Below, piece by piece: positions 59,134-64,000 of a DNA stretch of 64,000 nt; position 1 is the first letter of the stretch, and the number at the start of each line of letters is the position of its first letter. The notes below the pieces were generated by a model. The model worked only from the letters and a program-made list of their open reading frames with translations. It ran no database searches and had not been told where the DNA came from. The position numbers and the translations under genes are program-made. Origin of the DNA: Pseudoscleropodium purum (Eukaryota; Streptophyta; Bryopsida; Hypnales; Brachytheciaceae); assembly GCA_963969395.1 (NCBI GenBank), contig OZ017804.1:12648001-12712000 (forward strand). Reading direction: 5' to 3'.

Positions 59134-62050
59134 TTTTTGGTGACACTAATTTTGCACCCTCAGCAATAGGACAACTCGATTTACACTGAATAATAAGATT
59201 TCAAAATCTACAACTTAGATTCATAATAGAAGCTCAAGAATATACTTATTCATCGTTTTATCAATTACATAAATCAAAGTGAAATTTTTGAGAAGATGCT
59301 GTAGGGCAACATAGCGATTTTTTTGGCAACATAGTGATTTTGGGCAGCTCATTACGGATGGAGTTTTTATTTTTTTTTCTTTGAAATTTTAACAAGACAT
59401 GTGCCCAAGGAGTAGCTTTAAGGCTCAACAATTTTTATAACTTTTGACTACATGGTTAAAAAGTTATTGTATGAAATGTGATTTTTAGTCCTTAGGGGGC
59501 AACCCAGGCAACAAAAATATTTTCTTCAAAATTCATTTTTTTCAAAAATTAAAATTTGAAATTGATTATTTAGATTTATATTTGCATGGAAAGCTTTGAA
59601 TCATTTCATTTGGATGGATGAATCAAAAGTTACGAGGAATTTTAGTTTGGGGTAGTTTGTAGATAGTAATAAAATCTCTACTTTGAAATAAACTTTAAAG
59701 CCCTTTATTTTACTCAATTTTAAATATTTTTGAAATAAATAAAAAAAATTAGGCGTACATTGTTTATTACAACATTGCAACCATTGGGATTGGCATTTTT
59801 CAATTCCATAAAGAAATTATTAACAACTTGGTACTTTGAATCATTTTCTACTTCATTCTACTTACTATTTTTTTCCTACGTGTTACACAATTCCAAATGA
59901 TCTAATAATTTTCAAGCATGTAGCCAACTTGCTTTGAAGAATGAATTCAAAGAGTACCCACCATTTTGGACATTTTTTCATGCAAATGTGACCTTGTGAA
60001 GTGTAGCTCCTTGATTTTTGTAGGGGAAAAAAGGATTTTTGTGAATTCAAACGCTAATATCTTGCAATCGACATGGTGAAAATTTTTGAAATTTTTACCA
60101 CATCTTCTCAAAATATTTTACTACAAGATCCTACAATTATTTGTGTTTAAATTTATTTTTTTTCAAAAATTGGGTACTTGCACTAGAAATGGCAATTTGG
60201 GTGAAAACATAGTCAAAAACCTTTAGGGGGTAATGAGGAGTGTATTTTATTTGACTTGACAAAAGTCTATTTCTATCTTCAAAAGTCTATTTCTATCTTC
60301 AAAAGTCTATTTCTATCTTCAAAAGTCTATTTCTATCTTCAAAAGTCTATATTTATTTATTGCAATTGTAAAACATGCTATAATTTTGACTTTCAACCAA
60401 TAGCAAGTCTTCTAGTGAGCAATAGCAAAAAGAATCTCTATCATTGCTAATTCAATGAACCATTTGTACGTGAAAATGTTAGCATGGTTTCTACTAATAG
60501 TATGTTGTAGTTTTTCTTGTTTTACATTGAGCCTTCTCCATCTAAGCATTTAGGAGCAAACCAAGTCACCTTTATAAATTAAATTGTCCTACAAATACAA
60601 TTGTGCTACAAAAAAAACTTTGATCTATAGACCACACACACAAACATTATCCATTGTGCTTGACCACACAAGCCTCCTATTAATCCAATGAATCAGCTTT
60701 TGGTTAGTATTTATTTCTTATTGTCATGGTAGTTAAGTCCAATTTAGTACGAAAATTGAACCAATTCTTTGAAATTTAAAATTCTTTGAGTTTGATAAAC
60801 GGTCAAATTGAAGGATCTAGGTAATTTTAGGTTTGATTTCAATGTCTATGAGATGGATTCAACCATTAGGCCCTAGTTTTAAATGAACCTTAAAAGAAGA
60901 AATGAAAGCAAGACAAATAAGGGGCTTGAAAAAAGATGAGTGATAATAAAGGCATGTTCACAAACAAAACGAAAAATATTAGTACCATTTTTATGCTTAA
61001 ATTGACATTTTTGCATAAATAATAATGAAATTCCACTTCCAATGTTGACAAAATGTTATGTGAAATGAATTTATAGAATTAAGAGTATTAATTATAGATG
61101 TCCCAAACTCAACTTCTAGGATCTCAATTCATAACATATACATTTAAGCAAGAATCTATAGGGTTTGATTTTGTAACACAATTACAATTAGGTATGGTTA
61201 TCATGTATATTTATTTCTATTGGTTTTGATTTCACTAGAAATTATCATAGTTTACATGAACATGTATCTTATTGACGTGTATTCATTCTTTTGGATATAT
61301 CATCTTATATCATATAAATTTGTTACTATTATTGTTATACAAAGAATTTATAAAAATGAAATTATATTTGATATATATAATTAGTCAATAGTAATCCATA
61401 AAGTCTCAAGAGCTCCCTTGAGAGACTCTTGAAGGTTTATGAAGATTTGAAGACGGATGTAGAGTAGATTTTGAGATGTTGTAAATTGATTTTTGTAACA
61501 CTTATTTTTTTTATTAACCACAATTTTGGATTTCATATGTTAAAAGAGAATTGAGGGACTTCAAATGTCTAACAAAATTGTGAACTACACTCTCTAATTC
61601 TAAGAGGGTCTAATGATTCACACTAAAATTATATTATATATAATATTGCAATCTCTCAGAACCTTTTTATTATTCTATAACAAATTATAACAAATGAGGT
61701 CAAGACACTATTATATACTCCGGGTATTATATTTACTTAACGGGCCGTTATGGCTTACACAGCGCTGTCCACAGAAGCTCTGGACAGAATCATGGATGAT
61801 TTTTTAATTTTCATCCACCTCTGCATCATACTGTACTGAGTATCCTTATAGAAATTCAACGGAAAATCTTCCTGAACACCATACCCGGGTCACGACGGAA
61901 CCACCCATGTATCATTACCTCCCAGGTACCACCCAGTCACAAACATTCTATTCTAAGCGCCGACAAAGTGGCCCGGATCCCGAAAGTCCCGTTGGCGCCT
62001 CGTATCCGGGTACCAACCGGGTATTGCCACCACGGGTGAGCCCGTGAACT
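59134..62050. other. AT-rich intergenic DNA
   Basis: No gene seen. Holds a 20-bp tandem repeat at 60261-60350. The last 200 bases turn GC-rich, with several CCGGGTA/GGTACC-like motifs (61880-62040), and may be the upstream part of the next gene's promoter. Confidence 0.55.
60261..60350. repeat. 20-bp tandem repeat, 4.5 copies
   Basis: Unit AAAAGTCTATTTCTATCTTC repeated without change four times plus half a unit. Confidence 0.95.
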
Positions 62051-62991
62051 GGGTTCCGTTGCGAGGACTATCAGCCATGTAGCCGTTGCTCCTCAACGGC
62101 TCCTCGCAACCTCGTTTGCTGCTCCTCGGACTCTCTTCTTCTTCTCGTTGTTCCCGGACCTACATTTCCTGTCATCGCCAACCCATTCTCACCACATCCC
62201 ATGAGCTTCCCTTGTTCCGGCACTCCCCAACGAATTTTGTGTCGCCTCTTCTCTCCCTCTGTGGCCCTTGGTCAGCAGCAGCTCGGGAGCAAGCTTCCAG
62301 TATTTCTTCAGCTCGAGTTGCGGAGCTTGGGAATCACAGGATTGACTGGGATTGTAATCCTGTGAGATTTGATGCTGCTATTGAGATTGAATGATCTCAT
62401 GTTGGGAGGCCGCAATTCTGTTGAAGGCATGGGAGAGTGGATTAGTGGGAAGGTGGAGCTCAGTTTGTAGACAGACAGATAGATAGACGATTCTCAGTCC
62501 TTCCAAGTGTTTGTGAATTTGGAAAGGTCGGTTGAGGAGGAGGTAGTTGCAATTGCTATAACGGATTGCTTAGTAGCTCCCTCCGAGGTATCGTTTCCGA
62601 TCTCAATGTGATCGTATTGTTGGAGAGTGGGAAGCACAGTCAAGGGCAGTTTGCTTGACCTGAAATTAGACATCAGGTCGATCGAGAAACTCACTGCACA
62701 TTGATATTTATCCTCAATTTGGTCCGGAGTTCATAGCTGCTGAGAATCGAGTAGTAGAGCTTTCCTGGCGTCTTTTGTATGCCAGTATAGTGATTTGTAG
62801 ATGAGCTGGAAGTAAAGACTCTTCGGCAACACCACAATTCACCCTTTTGGTGGAATTATAAATCGAATAGGCTAGGAGCTGGAGTTAATAGGAATTGAGA
62901 TCACGCTGGATTTCAGTTTGCAAGAGATTTCAGAAGCTGGTCGATTGGGCTGAGCACTGAAGGAGCAATTTGGTGTTTAGGAGCACCGAAT
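62051..62991. other. Probable promoter and 5' leader of the SDI1/MS5-like gene
   Basis: GC-richer, with pyrimidine-rich CTCTTCTTCTTCTC at about 62131. A 102-residue open frame at 62086-62394 has low complexity and no domain. Upstream open frames in a long leader are possible. Confidence 0.4.
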
Positions 62992-64000
62992 TTGATCGAG
63001 AGGAGTGAAAATTTGAGAGAAGCTATGATGTGGGGTGAGCAATTTGCGCCAACTGGTGCGTTGATGCACATGCAGTCGTATGGCAATCGCATGTCGAAGT
63101 CAGCTCCGTGTTCGCCTGTGAAACCCGCGTCGAAGCGGCCCCATGTGAGGGCCGATTCCTTTCACGTGGTGCACAAGGTTCCCGTCGGCGACACCCCGTA
63201 CGTCAAAGCCAAGCATGTCCAGGTAATTGCAGCTTTTCGTTTTATGCACATTGACACAAGAACGTTTACTTCTTAGTTCTTTCTTACGCTGTAGGAGTAT
63301 CGAATTCAAGTACGTTGGAAATCAGGCCCTCATACAGCGAAGGAGCTGGAAAATTCAGTATCCATCGAGAGAATTTTACACAATAGTTGCAATTAGTTTC
63401 GATTATAAAGGCTTTGTCGTAAAAATCTGTGATAGAATGCCTGCGTGTACCATGAAGGACTTGTCGTGACAAATTGAGATTGTATGCCTCGAGGAATGTG
63501 TCCCATGAAGAGCATCAAATAGAGTGCCTTGCGTCCCTCGAAGGACTCGTCGTAACTAATTGAGGTAGAATGCGTCCGGTGAAGAACCTGTCGTAACAAA
63601 TTGATATAGAATGCATCGGGGAGTGTGTCCCGAGAATTAATGATAGATGGATTTCGCAATGCAGCTGGTGGATAAGGACCCGGACCGTGCAATTGCGCTG
63701 TTCTGGGCAGCAATCAACGCAGGCGACCGAGTGGACAGCGCCTTGAAAGATATGGCGATAGTGATGAAGCAGCAGAACAGGCCCCAAGAGGCGATCGAAG
63801 CAATCAAGTCGCTTCGAAATCGCTGCTCCGACCAGGCGCAAGAGTCTTTAGATAATGTGCTACTTGATTTATACAAGGTATGTGCATGACCCGGCATAAT
63901 TTTCAATTCTGCAATTGTGCGTTATCATGTTCATTTTGCGGTACCCATGCCATCGAACTGACCGCTTCCCGGATTTGCAGAGATGTGGAAGGCTTGATGA
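62992..64000 (+). CDS. SDI1/MS5 (POLLENLESS3)-like TPR protein, partial at window end
   Basis: Exon 1 62992-63222 (start could be 63025), exon 2 63665-63877, exon 3 from 63981 past the end. GT-AG borders; joins read KAKHVQ/LVDKDPDRAI and LLDLYK/RCGRLDE. Exon 1 has the family N-terminus FHVVHKVPVGDTPYVKAKHV. Exon 2 begins the TPR region (PDRAIALFWAAINAGDRVDS, VMKQQNRPQEAIEAIKSLRN). Known members act in meiotic exit (MS5/TDM1) or in repression of glucosinolate synthesis under sulfur limitation (SDI1). This N-terminal part cannot tell which branch it belongs to. Confidence 0.88.
63441..63650. repeat. Degenerate ~50-bp tandem repeat in intron 1
   Basis: Elements TAGAATGC, GTGTCCC/GTCCCT, GAAGGACTTGTCGTAACA and AATTGAG recur about four times up to the branch-point/acceptor region of intron 1. 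The last unit is next to the acceptor at 63664. Confidence 0.7.

Overview
The window is nuclear DNA from a land plant. It has GT-AG introns, AT-rich gene-poor intergenic DNA, Ty1/copia, CACTA-type and Stowaway-type elements, and plant-type genes for glutamate decarboxylase (GAD), sterol carrier protein 2 (SCP2) and a SDI1/MS5 (POLLENLESS3)-like TPR protein. An Endo H-type GH18 gene and the style of the gene families suggest a seed-free plant (bryophyte, lycophyte or fern). That last step is inference; no species can be named from sequence alone.

Layout. (1) About 0.7-6.0 kb and 39.5-44.15 kb are two copies of one segmental duplication. Each holds a three-exon GH18 gene followed by the 3' part of a GAD gene on the opposite strand. 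The right copy is intact and joins the full seven-exon GAD gene (43.6-47.5 kb, minus). The left copy has a one-base deletion in the GH18 gene and only a deleted remnant of the last GAD exon. (2) About 10.1-34.4 kb is the unusual part: a large composite mobile-element-like block marked by about 24 copies of a 19-bp palindrome (consensus TATCGGCTGGCAGCCGATA). On the minus strand it carries a broken DDE/RNase H-fold transposase-like gene. On the plus strand it carries a multi-exon gene resembling a ParB-like domain joined to a DNA-methylase-like domain, then two FCP1/NLI-phosphatase-like genes. (3) Three younger elements sit inside this block. A copia element (13188-21802, 256-bp LTRs, TSD CCTCC) interrupts the transposase-like gene. 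Two copies of a 3.27-kb element (14810-18079 and 30513-33784) lie in the copia reverse transcriptase and in the second phosphatase-like gene. These 3.27-kb elements have TGTCGCAGC terminal inverted repeats, 5-bp TSDs, no LTRs and one gag-like or transposon-protein-like ORF. (4) 34.4-39.5, 48.8-55.3 and 59-62 kb are AT-rich intergenic DNA with small repeats. (5) 56.3-58.6 kb holds the SCP2 gene (minus). The window ends inside the SDI1/MS5-like gene (plus, from about 63.0 kb).

Working together. The host genes look like independent housekeeping or metabolic genes. Within the 10-34 kb block the genes diverge from a shared 23.3-24.6 kb region, and the palindrome lies in each well-placed intron and in most gaps between genes. 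This suggests a single mobile unit with its own transposase-like, DNA-binding/modification-like and phosphatase-like genes and a repeated protein-binding or RNA-hairpin site. Stop codons and frameshifts in most of its genes indicate that this copy is decayed.
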